Positions 1 through 7,411 of a DNA stretch of 13,137 nucleotides are shown here, one piece after another. Origin of the DNA: Bacteroidales bacterium (GTDB lineage: Bacteria > Bacteroidota > Bacteroidia > Bacteroidales > Muribaculaceae); NCBI GenBank assembly GCA_900752535.1, contig CAADVV010000019.1:1-13137 (forward strand), read 5' to 3'. Position numbers and translations under genes: made by a program. The notes below the pieces were generated by a model. The model did not search any database. It worked only from the letters and a program-made list of their open reading frames with translations, and was not told the DNA's origin. Each line of letters begins with the position of its first letter. Within the stretch, counting starts at the first letter, position 1.

Positions 1-110
1 CCGTTGACGTTCGGCCCCAGTGGCACGACCCAGTTGTCGGCAAAAGCCTCCTCGATAAAATCCATTTCCTTGCCGCTCATGTGAGCCAGACAAAGCAGTA
101 TCCTTTCCAT
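1..110 (-). CDS. DegT/DnrJ/EryC1/StrS-family sugar aminotransferase, N-terminal part only
   Basis: The reading frame opens with ATG at 108-110 and runs off the left edge after 36 codons with no stop. The peptide starts MERILLCLAHMSGKE and continues through DNWVVPLGPNVN. The pattern of a short strand, 'HMSG.E', an 'EAF..NW..PLGPNV' turn and then (outside the window) the PLP domain is typical of the N-terminus of PLP-dependent nucleotide-sugar aminotransferases such as PglE and WecE. That family transfers an amino group from glutamate to a keto-sugar nucleotide. The catalytic lysine lies outside the window and cannot be checked. The start is 11 bases downstream of the ATP-grasp stop, so it belongs to the same operon. 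With the PglC-like transferase upstream, it could supply a diamino-sugar donor such as a bacillosamine-type sugar, but that is inference. Confidence 0.8.
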   Translation of the reverse strand, partial: MERILLCLAHMSGKEMDFIEEAFADNWVVPLGPNVN

Positions 111-121
111 AATTGACAATT

Positions 122-1123
122 TTAAAGCAAAGAGAAATTTTGATTAACAAGATCTGAGGCATGGGCTATGACGACATCATCGTACATAAGCATAAGAACA
201 TCTTCATTATAATCACCGATTTTGACCGGGTTTTCAATACCATTAATATTGTTGACAATAAGTTTGAAAAAGTCAACACCGGCTCCATAAGCATGCAGAT
301 ATGCTCCACCAAAACGAGGATTGATCTCAGAGAGATAATATTCTCCATCCTTTATGAAGAAGTCCATATCGAGAGGTCCGTTGAATTCAAAGACTGAACA
401 AATTTTCTCAATGAACTCGAATAGCTTTGGGTCTTTAAATGAGATTGTCTTACTTGCCCCGCCAATTCGAGTCTCAATCTTGCGCTTTGAAAAAGCGGCA
501 ACTGCCTTATGGGATATCGTATCGACATAGACATCCGCATCACAGTCTCCGCCAGTCATGAGCTCTTGAATTATATAGTCATGTACGCCGCTATTCCAGT
601 CAGCTTCAGCCTGTTCTATAGTTTCTACTTTGTGGGCCCCCACGCTACCGCTACCGCAGATAGGTTTCATAAATACGGGGAACGTTATTCGGCCATCAGC
701 CAAAGCGGATTTAAACTCATTCCAGTCATGGAAAGTCAGTGGAGTCCGAATACCTTTTTCAGTAAGATACTTGAATAATTTGTATTTATTAAAGCAGTAA
801 ACTGCACTTTTTGGTGCCGGACATAAGGGAATAATACCTGCTGATTTGAACCGATTGGCGTTGGCAGATAGTATTTCAATTTCGGGGTCGATAAGGGTAG
901 TTATGACTTTTATGTCATTTTCACGGCATATGTCAATTATTATATCAACATAGTCAGGATCCGTAATACGGGGCACTACATATTGTCGGTCACAAAATTG
1001 CAGCGCCGGTGCTGTTGACTGAAGATCGGTGCCGACTATAACCCCGGTTTTACCGATGGTCTCTTTTGCGTTGCGCAGAAGACGCCCGCGGCGTCCCACG
1101 CTACAGAATAGCAGATTGTTCAT
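122..1123 (-). CDS. ATP-grasp ligase, CarB/PylC-like (probable carboxylate-amine ligase of the polysaccharide locus)
   Basis: The product is 333 residues from the ATG at 1121-1123; an in-frame TTG four codons upstream is less likely. The N-terminus (NNLLFCSVGRRGRLL) is a pre-ATP-grasp Rossmann-like domain reaching about residue 110. The ATP-grasp domain follows, with the nucleotide-binding lysine in FPVFMKPICGSGSVG (K153), QEL near 187, and the metal-binding end SEINPRFGGAY (E266, N268). Enzymes of this superfamily activate a carboxylate as an acyl-phosphate and couple it to an amine or thiol. Such genes are often named 'carbamoyl phosphate synthase large subunit', but this one is far too short and sits in a sugar cluster. 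It lies 31 bases after the decarboxylase gene and 11 before the aminotransferase gene. Ligation of an amino acid or amine to a sugar is plausible; the substrates are unknown. Confidence 0.85.
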   Translation of the reverse strand: MNNLLFCSVGRRGRLLRNAKETIGKTGVIVGTDLQSTAPALQFCDRQYVVPRITDPDYVDIIIDICRENDIKVITTLIDPEIEILSANANRFKSAGIIPLCPAPKSAVYCFNKYKLFKYLTEKGIRTPLTFHDWNEFKSALADGRITFPVFMKPICGSGSVGAHKVETIEQAEADWNSGVHDYIIQELMTGGDCDADVYVDTISHKAVAAFSKRKIETRIGGASKTISFKDPKLFEFIEKICSVFEFNGPLDMDFFIKDGEYYLSEINPRFGGAYLHAYGAGVDFFKLIVNNINGIENPVKIGDYNEDVLMLMYDDVVIAHASDLVNQNFSLL

Positions 1124-1154
1124 CGCTTTTAGCAATATTCTTTATTGTTATTTT

Positions 1155-2345
1155 TTATTTGTCCAGACCAAATATGTCAGAAGCGCATGACTGACGACGT
1201 ACTTCTTTGATGCCTCCTTCACTATTCACAGCATATACGCGTGGCCAAAGTCTGATAAACTGAGGTGAGAGAGTCATAGTGTAGGCTCCTACATTATGAT
1301 ATAATATGCGGTCTCCAATCTCAAGCCTTGACTCGTTGATTAGAGTGAACATGCGGTCATATTCCAGACATGTACATCCAGTTATTATCTGTAAAGGTTC
1401 AATAGGTCGATTTTGCTCTTTTCGTAAAATTTCCTTGATATAATTGTTCTTACGGAAGAAAGGGTCAATATCGTTGCGTGACCCGTCCGTTGTCACAAAA
1501 CGGGTTTTGTCATCAACCTTTTTTACGTCAATCACTTCAGATAGAAAGGCAAACGAACTTGCTGACAACGCGTTTCCGGGTTCAATAATAACATGTATGT
1601 TTTCGAGACCGTAGCGTTTAAGTGGTGCATAGATCGCTTCAGCATAGTCAATGAAAGTCGGTTTATCCGGAAAAATTCCAAAATAACCTCCGCCTACGTC
1701 AAGATAGTTGATGTGAAGATTGTATTTATCGATAATCTTTGCCGCATATTCCACAGAACGTTCATAGAAGCGGGGCGATCGGGAGTGAGTAGTGCGGTGA
1801 ATGTGAAGGCCTGATAGCCTAATATTCGGCTTGGACCGGATTAGTTTTATTGCCTCGAGAAACTCAATACTTTCATCCGAGAATCCGAAGCGGCTGTTGT
1901 CGTCATCACCATCAGCATCTTCGGGCGAAATACGGGAGATATTGATATTGAGCCGAAGGCCGATGTCATAGACCTGTTCCTCAGATAATTCTGAAAGCCA
2001 CTCGAGTTCGCGTTTAGTCTCAATATTAACAATCGCCCCTCCTGTCACAGCCTCGATAAATGTTTGGTGTGACTTCATCGGACCATTGTATATAATTTCG
2101 TCGGCTTTGAATCCACAGGTCCGTGCAAGACAATACTCATCATGACTCACAACCTCTGCCTTACAACCATATTTGTGAGCCTGAATAAGTAAAAATGGCA
2201 AAGAATTCGTCTTTACGGAATAACCAATTGAGACTTGTTCAAATCGTCTCGTGAGAGCCTCTTTGAAGCCGATGACTCCGCGCCCAAATTCGGCTTCGTC
2301 AAAAATAAAGCAGGGCGTTTGGAAGTTAAAATTTAGATTCGTCAT
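1155..2345 (-). CDS. PLP-dependent amino acid decarboxylase, fold type III (LysA/ornithine decarboxylase family)
   Basis: A 396-residue protein with the marks of the alanine-racemase-fold decarboxylases. The PLP Schiff-base lysine is in GYSVKTNSLP (K45). The barrel motif HIH is at 181-183, the phosphate-binding GGGYFG at 218-223 and EPGNAL at 255-260. The substrate/catalytic cysteine loop is GCTCLEYD (323-330, C326), and the late tyrosine is in VGAYTM (Y355). The family removes the alpha-carboxylate from lysine, ornithine, diaminopimelate or carboxynorspermidine. The cysteine loop differs from the common GPTCDSxD form, so the specificity is not that of textbook LysA by simple reading. A housekeeping role is unlikely given its place inside the operon. 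It may make an amine or D-centre amino acid to be attached to the glycan by the neighbouring ATP-grasp enzymes (inference). The start ATG is supported by N-terminal alignment to the family. Confidence 0.88.
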   Translation of the reverse strand: MTNLNFNFQTPCFIFDEAEFGRGVIGFKEALTRRFEQVSIGYSVKTNSLPFLLIQAHKYGCKAEVVSHDEYCLARTCGFKADEIIYNGPMKSHQTFIEAVTGGAIVNIETKRELEWLSELSEEQVYDIGLRLNINISRISPEDADGDDDNSRFGFSDESIEFLEAIKLIRSKPNIRLSGLHIHRTTHSRSPRFYERSVEYAAKIIDKYNLHINYLDVGGGYFGIFPDKPTFIDYAEAIYAPLKRYGLENIHVIIEPGNALSASSFAFLSEVIDVKKVDDKTRFVTTDGSRNDIDPFFRKNNYIKEILRKEQNRPIEPLQIITGCTCLEYDRMFTLINESRLEIGDRILYHNVGAYTMTLSPQFIRLWPRVYAVNSEGGIKEVRRQSCASDIFGLDK

Positions 2346-2457
2346 TTTTTATAGGCGTCAGGCTCAATTAACGTTTTGACATCATTCTCAAGGCCTTCAG
2401 ATAACTTAAATACCATTCAGTTGAATGAAATATATGGTTGATATCAGTTCCGGTTGT
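2346..2457 (-). other. 112-base gap with an in-frame extension of the upstream gene and a mini-ORF
   Basis: This is one of the longer spaces between intact genes. After the TAG stop of the upstream ATP-grasp gene the same frame stays open for 29 codons to a TAA at 2368-2370. In another frame, ATG at 2414-2416 opens a 24-codon mini-ORF whose TGA (2342-2344) overlaps the decarboxylase ATG as ATGA. The palindrome CATTCAGTTGAATG (2414-2427) covers the mini-ORF start. None of these is strong enough to call a gene, and I see no promoter or terminator here. Confidence 0.3.
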
Positions 2458-3600
2458 CTATTGCCAACCTCCCACAAATTCTGTCCAACGAATGTTGTTA
2501 TTCCGTTTCAACGCATAATTGATGACTTCCTCGGTCCGGTCACCGAAAATTGAGTTTCCACTTGTAAGTTGCTCCATTATTATACCTGGAAGCATAAGAT
2601 TTACTTCGATCATGACCGGACATTCGTTTTCATCAATTGCAAAATCCCAGGCAGCATGGCCTATATGAGGCATAAACCGTTGATGGGCATTCACGGCAGC
2701 GTCTATTATATCTGAAATGTGCGGAATCTTAAATGAAGTATATGGACATCCATCGGGATGATTGGTCAGAGTTTGTAATTTTGTATTAAAATTAGTGCCA
2801 TTAAATTGCCCGTTTTTCGACATACCGCATACAACCCCTCCTGCCGCAAAGTTGTCAACCACATTCCCATTCAGTCCATGTCGAAACATGAGACACTCAC
2901 ACGTGGTGTTTCCATTAATATTCACTGTGTTGACTCGGAATGTATTAAGTGATGACTTATTAAAAACAGCTGTGTACTTTGATTGTCCGACAACTCCTTG
3001 ACATATGTAATTAAGTCCATATGACAAGAGCGTTTTCTTGATTTCTTCCAAAGAAGTTTTTGCCGGTAATTTAATTACGCCGTGTCCTCCGGAAGAGGCA
3101 ACAGTAGGCTTAATAATTACGTCACGTTCATATATAAAGATTTTTTCTGCCGCCTGATTGAAACTCATTCGGTTCATTTCACTGTCATAAATGACGCCGT
3201 TTATGACATTCGCAAGCACTTCAGGCTGTTTTACCCCTCCCCTTAAAGTTATGGGATACAGGCTTTTATTTATATATGTACGAGTAAGGCTTATTGGGTT
3301 AAGAGCACGAATTATCCGAGACCAATATATATTGTCGGGAACATATAACGGGCTCACCTTTTCTCCGTTGTAATATTTGTAAAATCTCCAATAATCAAGA
3401 TTAATAATTCCTGAGCCTATTGGTTCCCATATCTTCTGGATTCCATGTTTCTCAGATTCTGTGAGGCTTGGCATTCTTTCACCGACAGCCCTGAGTCTGG
3501 GAGCTAATTCCAGTCTCGTTGCGGAACGTCCTAACCTATCGGATAATATTTTCGTGAATAATTTATTTAGATTTATCGACATGTGATTATAATTCTCCAT
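2458..3600 (-). CDS. Sugar-transfer-associated ATP-grasp protein (ATPgrasp_ST-like), copy 2
   Basis: The product is 380 residues from the ATG at 3598-3600. A second ATG at 3580-3582 would give 374 residues and remove the 14-base overlap with the capA-like gene, so the start is unsettled. Visible ATP-grasp elements are the lysine strand VIIKPTVASSGGHGV (K164), the conserved SSLNTFRVNTV (217-226), VDNFAAGG (248-255), and the metal-binding end WDFAID...MIEVNL (318-335; E332, N334). This set matches the ATP-grasp proteins found beside sugar transferases in exopolysaccharide loci, which are presumed to form an amide or ester on the glycan; none of my reading fixes a substrate. It shares SxNT(F/I)R and VDN(F/Y)xAGG with the gene at 4699-5688, but the two are divergent elsewhere and are not a recent duplication. 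The TAG stop is followed by an open in-frame tail. Confidence 0.85.
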   Translation of the reverse strand: MENYNHMSINLNKLFTKILSDRLGRSATRLELAPRLRAVGERMPSLTESEKHGIQKIWEPIGSGIINLDYWRFYKYYNGEKVSPLYVPDNIYWSRIIRALNPISLTRTYINKSLYPITLRGGVKQPEVLANVINGVIYDSEMNRMSFNQAAEKIFIYERDVIIKPTVASSGGHGVIKLPAKTSLEEIKKTLLSYGLNYICQGVVGQSKYTAVFNKSSLNTFRVNTVNINGNTTCECLMFRHGLNGNVVDNFAAGGVVCGMSKNGQFNGTNFNTKLQTLTNHPDGCPYTSFKIPHISDIIDAAVNAHQRFMPHIGHAAWDFAIDENECPVMIEVNLMLPGIIMEQLTSGNSIFGDRTEEVINYALKRNNNIRWTEFVGGWQ

Positions 3601-4696
3601 TAATTTTTTTGCGAATATATCGGCATCCCCTCATAAAAAAGAAGAGAGCACCATAGGCAGAAAATTTTACTAAATAATGTGATAGCCTGAATAGTAAAGG
3701 CGAACGTTGATTATATATTTTGAGATGCGATTTATTGTCAATGGCGGTAAAATCGCGTTGTATGGATATTGTTGATTTATCTAACTGAGTATCTATTATA
3801 AAAGTGACAATTTGGCCTTTCCTCGCATTGTCTTTCCAGAACTTATATGTCGGCTGTTCGACCATCGGATAACCCAAAGTACATGGAATTTGGCTCAAAT
3901 CAAAGTCTTCTTCAGGGTAATAGGTAGACCTCGGCGTATTGATGATTCGGTCCGGGAAAAAGAAATTGCCCAAACTGAAAATAATAGGTTTATTATGATA
4001 GAATATCGTCGGTTGTATCTGATGAGAGTGACTTCCTATCACACCATCTGCTCCCCAATCTATTATTTTACGTGCCAATCGGTTGACTTCAGATGTTGGG
4101 TAATAGTAATACTCTTTGCCCCAGTGCATCATTACGAATAGATAATCGTATTTCCCTTTTAAATTTGTGACATTATCATAGATATTGCTCTCACTCATCA
4201 AATTAATTCCCGGATTAGTATCGGTTGCGATAGGTATGTAACCGCATGTCACAGGTTTGTTATCGCAATATGCTATAAAGGCGATGGTCTTTCCCCGCAC
4301 TTCCAAAACTGCAGGCTCTGAGGCCTCTGTTATGTTTCTTCCGGCTCCACAATATTTTATGCCAAGTCTATCGAGCTCGCGGAATGTATGTTCGATGCCC
4401 TCTAATCCTAAATCCCAAGCGTGATTATTTGCGAGACTGACCACATTTATGCCTAAAGTGTTCAGTCTGGTGAGGTCTTTGGTCGGACAATAAATGACAT
4501 CCTTGTCTCGCTTCATTTTCTCTTCATCGAATGTGGGTCTGTCACCGACTGCTGTTTCGAGTGTAGCTACGCGGATGTCTGCATTTTTAAGAATATCCAA
4601 TAGTTCCGGAGTGCAAAAATCGGTTCCGTCTTCATAGTGAAGAATACCACCGGGCATCGTATCGCCTAAACACGCGATCCGTATTTTTTCAGACAT
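3587..4696 (-). CDS. CapA-family protein (poly-gamma-glutamate capsule metallophosphatase-like)
   Basis: A 369-residue protein with the calcineurin-like metallophosphatase motifs of the PGA_cap family in order. These are CLGDTMPGG (D12), LETAVGDRP (E47), VSLANNHAWDLG (N90-D95), MMHWGKEY (H191), GSHSHQIQP (H223, H225) and FSLGNFFF (N244). CapA and PgsA proteins take part in poly-gamma-glutamate capsule synthesis, and homologues are common in polysaccharide loci without PGA. No PgsB or PgsC homologue is present here. There is no N-terminal signal or anchor (MSEKIRIACLG), so the core appears cytoplasmic. The C-terminal 40 residues contain a hydrophobic stretch (about 340-355, AYGALFFFM) followed by basic residues, which could associate with the membrane. 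It lies between two ATP-grasp genes, 2 bases from one and overlapping or nearly touching the other, which suggests a shared job. Confidence 0.9.
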   Translation of the reverse strand: MSEKIRIACLGDTMPGGILHYEDGTDFCTPELLDILKNADIRVATLETAVGDRPTFDEEKMKRDKDVIYCPTKDLTRLNTLGINVVSLANNHAWDLGLEGIEHTFRELDRLGIKYCGAGRNITEASEPAVLEVRGKTIAFIAYCDNKPVTCGYIPIATDTNPGINLMSESNIYDNVTNLKGKYDYLFVMMHWGKEYYYYPTSEVNRLARKIIDWGADGVIGSHSHQIQPTIFYHNKPIIFSLGNFFFPDRIINTPRSTYYPEEDFDLSQIPCTLGYPMVEQPTYKFWKDNARKGQIVTFIIDTQLDKSTISIQRDFTAIDNKSHLKIYNQRSPLLFRLSHYLVKFSAYGALFFFMRGCRYIRKKINGEL

Positions 4697-4698
4697 TT

Positions 4699-5688
4699 TT
4701 ACAGATACTTTTTGAGTTTATCGTACCAACCGATTTCACCGAAAAACTCGATACTGACATTGCCGGGATTATGGTTGCCTTCGATTAACTGAACACCATT
4801 AGGTGTTATAGCGACATCCCAACCGATAAAGCGGCATTCAGGAATATGATGACTCGCCTTTTCAATAATATCTATGACTTCATGCCATAACGGAATTTGA
4901 TAGCCCGGCATTATTCTTTCACATCCGGGGTGTCGTATACCCTGAAGTTTATAACCACGATAGCTAAAAGACGTGACTATGCCACTCTCGGCATCAATTG
5001 CATATTCACAACCGCCGGCATTATAATTATCAACCACCGAGTCACCGACGCCGGCTCTGAGCACAGGTTTGAATATATGAACTTTCCCAGATTTATCAGT
5101 AATGCTGTTTATTCTTATGGTGTTGATCGAACTGTTATTGAATTCTATTTCAGGATGGTTCTTTATCCGTTGCTCGATTATTAGTCTGCGTTTTTTCAGC
5201 GATTCATATAATGGTCTGAATTTTTTGTCCGATAACATATCTTGAGAAACTGTAATCAACTCAATTCCTTTACCCTCACACTCGTCTAAAGGCTTGATTA
5301 TAATTTCCGGAGAGGTTATGCACAAGTCTCGAAAATCATCCGCAGTCATTTCTTCTGATGAAAGCCATTTACGGTCGATAAAATCCTTAAAATGACGATT
5401 GAAAGCGACTTTGTCATTGAGCTTATAAATATGTTCCGGGGAGTTTAGCTTATTGATAAATTCGACGACTCGACGATAGGTCATTATCTTTTTGCGGTCA
5501 GTATGGCGATATCTCCAGAAGTTCCCGTTTACATACTGGTTTATCAGGCATCCATAGCGAACAAAACACCAAATGAAGTCAACATATGAATATAATGCGG
5601 AAGTATAACGTTTCCCTTCATCCCTGTTAAGTTTTTTAATTGCTTTATGAGCTTTTTTAATATAGCTAAATGCGTTGGCTGGAATCAT
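4699..5688 (-). CDS. Sugar-transfer-associated ATP-grasp protein (ATPgrasp_ST-like), copy 1
   Basis: The product is 329 residues starting at the ATG 5686-5688. The first 60 residues are basic and aromatic-rich with no clear signal peptide. ATP-grasp elements are EIIIKPLDECEGKGIELI (K132), SSINTIRINS (186-195), VDNYNAGG (219-226), GWDVAITPNGVQLIEGN (289-305; E303, N305) and then HNPGN. This combination is characteristic of the ATP-grasp family encoded next to bacterial sugar transferases. Consistent with that, it is 12 bases downstream of the PglC-like transferase gene, and the CapA-like gene begins 2 bases after it. By superfamily knowledge it should activate a carboxylate with ATP, probably on a uronic or amino acid component of the glycan; the acceptor is unknown. 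Confidence 0.85.
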   Translation of the reverse strand: MIPANAFSYIKKAHKAIKKLNRDEGKRYTSALYSYVDFIWCFVRYGCLINQYVNGNFWRYRHTDRKKIMTYRRVVEFINKLNSPEHIYKLNDKVAFNRHFKDFIDRKWLSSEEMTADDFRDLCITSPEIIIKPLDECEGKGIELITVSQDMLSDKKFRPLYESLKKRRLIIEQRIKNHPEIEFNNSSINTIRINSITDKSGKVHIFKPVLRAGVGDSVVDNYNAGGCEYAIDAESGIVTSFSYRGYKLQGIRHPGCERIMPGYQIPLWHEVIDIIEKASHHIPECRFIGWDVAITPNGVQLIEGNHNPGNVSIEFFGEIGWYDKLKKYL

Positions 5689-5700
5689 TGTTTTTCGGGT

Positions 5701-6315
5701 TTAATTTTTACCGTTAAAGAGCTCGGTTGTGAATTTTGATGACTGGCTGTTGTCGATATCCTTATGACCAAATACTTTCTTTATTGTTGTGTACACAATT
5801 GAACAATCTGTGCGGAAGGATATGTTATCGACATACCATACGTCAAGCTTGAATTTTTCAGTCCATGAAAGGTTATTTCGGCCATGACATTGTGCCCAGC
5901 CGGTGATACCCGGTCGCACATCATGGCGTCTCATCTGTTCGGTTGAATAAAGAGGAAGATACTGCATCAGCAATGGACGTGGACCGATTAATGACATCTC
6001 ACCAATAAGCACATTCCAAAGCTGTGGCAACTCATCGAGAGAAGAATTGCGGACAAAAGCCCCGACTCGTGTTATGCGTTGTTTGTCCGGCAAGAGTTTA
6101 CCGTCAGGGCCTTTCCTTTCATTCATCGTTTTGAACTTGATTATTTTGAATGGCTTACCCTTATAGCCCGGACGTTCCTGTAAGAAAAAAATACCGGCAC
6201 CTTCATTAAAAAAATGAAGCAGGACAGCTACTGTAAGAAGAATCGGGCTAAATAAGATAAGTATCCCGGCGCTTGCAGTGATATCGATGGTTCGTTTGAA
6301 AAACCGCTTATACAT
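5701..6315 (-). CDS. PglC-type initiating phosphoglycosyl transferase (bacterial sugar transferase family)
   Basis: A 204-residue small monotopic phosphoglycosyl transferase. The N-terminus is FFKRTID followed by a hydrophobic re-entrant helix (about 10-36) with the breaking Ser-Pro at 23-24. Then come FFLQERPG, FKIIKFKTM, the catalytic Asp-Glu dyad in SSLDELPQLWN (D94, E95), MSLIGPRPLL (107-116) and VRPGITGWAQ (133-142). The length matches PglC rather than the long WcaJ/WbaP forms. It moves a phospho-sugar from a UDP-sugar to undecaprenyl phosphate at the inner membrane, the first committed step of the repeat unit. It begins 4 bases after the epimerase stop. The DegT aminotransferase downstream fits a diamino-sugar donor, but the donor cannot be read from the sequence. 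A decayed relative lies at 7394-7561. Confidence 0.95.
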   Translation of the reverse strand: MYKRFFKRTIDITASAGILILFSPILLTVAVLLHFFNEGAGIFFLQERPGYKGKPFKIIKFKTMNERKGPDGKLLPDKQRITRVGAFVRNSSLDELPQLWNVLIGEMSLIGPRPLLMQYLPLYSTEQMRRHDVRPGITGWAQCHGRNNLSWTEKFKLDVWYVDNISFRTDCSIVYTTIKKVFGHKDIDNSQSSKFTTELFNGKN

Positions 6316-6319
6316 TATC

Positions 6320-7381
6320 TTATTTATTTACCCGGCCACTGGCCGGTGCAAAATCCTCATCTGAAAGGTTCTCATCCTTAGGCTCATAATCTTCCCTTCG
6401 TCCCCATAATCCGGCCATTGGTTCCGTCTCCATCTCATGCTTGAAATCTCGGAGTTGGTCAAGATATGAATACATTGGTTTCCAATGTAATTCTCTGAAT
6501 GTCTTTTCCATGCAAAAGGCATTTTCAAGCGGATCGGGCTTTTCAGGACAATATATTACCGGAGAAGGATTATCCTTTGGTGAAAACACTTCTATAATCC
6601 CCTTAATCTGTTCTTCGAGCGAAACCTGCCATCCATTTCCAACATTATAGCAGCCCCCGGGGAGGTCTGAATCGACACAATTTCGTACAAGTCGCACAAA
6701 ATCCTTGATGTAGACCATCTCTTTGGCTTTTTTGCAGTTACCCCATATCTCGATAGGCAGACTTTTGGATGCTCGGTCCATTAACATTCTGAACGGCATC
6801 ATGCGGTGTTTGAAATTGCAATAGTGCCAGGCATTGGGGTGATACTGATAAATTGTAAAGAAACGCAAGGCGAAAAATGCGATGCCATACTCGGCACGAT
6901 AGTGTTCCATCAAATCGACGGCCGCATTTTTTGCGATGGTATAAATTGCATGGTCACCCGTAAGCGGGAAATGACGCGGAGCATCATCCGGTATGACTGA
7001 TCCGTTGTTGTGATACCGGGCCATGTCACTCGGTGTCTGGGGGAATACTATTTTACGACATCCGACCTTATTCATCCAGTTAAGGATGTTTAAAGTACCT
7101 ATTGTAATGGATTCAAATAGCTCAATAGGGTCGAAAGCATACCGGCTTGGCAGTGATCCGGCAAAATGACATACGGCGTCGATTTTGTCAGTTGGCAAAA
7201 CACTAAAAGCCTCCGGGTTCCTTATATCTACGGAATAATATTTCATACCGTGTTCGGTAAAGAACCCATGATCATCTTTACGACCGCCGACAGCTATTAC
7301 GTCATAGCCCTGCTCATTCATATGCATTGCAACATAAGCACCAAGATTGCCCGTTGCGCCAAATACTATAACTCGTTTCAT
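6320..7381 (-). CDS. NAD-dependent epimerase/dehydratase (extended SDR) of the polysaccharide locus
   Basis: A 353-residue extended short-chain dehydrogenase/reductase. The N-terminal nucleotide-binding motif is VIVFGATGNLGAY (G8-G14). A conserved acidic strand (YSVDIRN) and CHFAGS (71-76) follow. The active-site tyrosine and lysine are in YTIAK (Y147, K151), with a Ser/Thr donor in FPQTPSD (114-119). The C-terminal half binds the nucleotide sugar (EMVYIKDFV, CYNVGNG). Enzymes of this class epimerise, dehydrate or reduce UDP- or dTDP-sugars; the exact reaction is not evident. The last 30 residues are highly charged (DEDFAPASG) and look like a free tail. It is 4 bases upstream of the initiating transferase gene, so it may shape that enzyme's donor sugar. 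The same gene pair also recalls 4-keto reductases that sit beside initiating transferases. Confidence 0.85.
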   Translation of the reverse strand: MKRVIVFGATGNLGAYVAMHMNEQGYDVIAVGGRKDDHGFFTEHGMKYYSVDIRNPEAFSVLPTDKIDAVCHFAGSLPSRYAFDPIELFESITIGTLNILNWMNKVGCRKIVFPQTPSDMARYHNNGSVIPDDAPRHFPLTGDHAIYTIAKNAAVDLMEHYRAEYGIAFFALRFFTIYQYHPNAWHYCNFKHRMMPFRMLMDRASKSLPIEIWGNCKKAKEMVYIKDFVRLVRNCVDSDLPGGCYNVGNGWQVSLEEQIKGIIEVFSPKDNPSPVIYCPEKPDPLENAFCMEKTFRELHWKPMYSYLDQLRDFKHEMETEPMAGLWGRREDYEPKDENLSDEDFAPASGRVNK

Positions 7382-7389
7382 TGTCTTAT

Positions 7390-7411
7390 CTGTTTAGCTT
7401 AACTGTTTAGC
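7390..7411. repeat. 9-bp direct repeat CTGTTTAGC at a gene breakpoint
   Basis: CTGTTTAGC occurs at 7390-7398 and again at 7403-7411, separated by TTAA. The second copy abuts the last recognisable codon of the decayed transferase (7415). The repeat therefore lies exactly where homology is lost and just before the epimerase start at 7381. Confidence 0.8.

Noticed and set aside
122..1123. Annotation as carbamoyl phosphate synthase large subunit
   Set aside because: At 333 residues it has only one ATP-grasp unit, whereas CarB is about 1070 residues with two. No CarA is nearby and the context is polysaccharide synthesis.
3812..4141. A 109-codon plus-strand open frame inside the CapA-like gene
   Set aside because: It is fully antisense to a gene with all family motifs intact, shows no recognisable domain, and has no promoter or neighbouring plus-strand genes.
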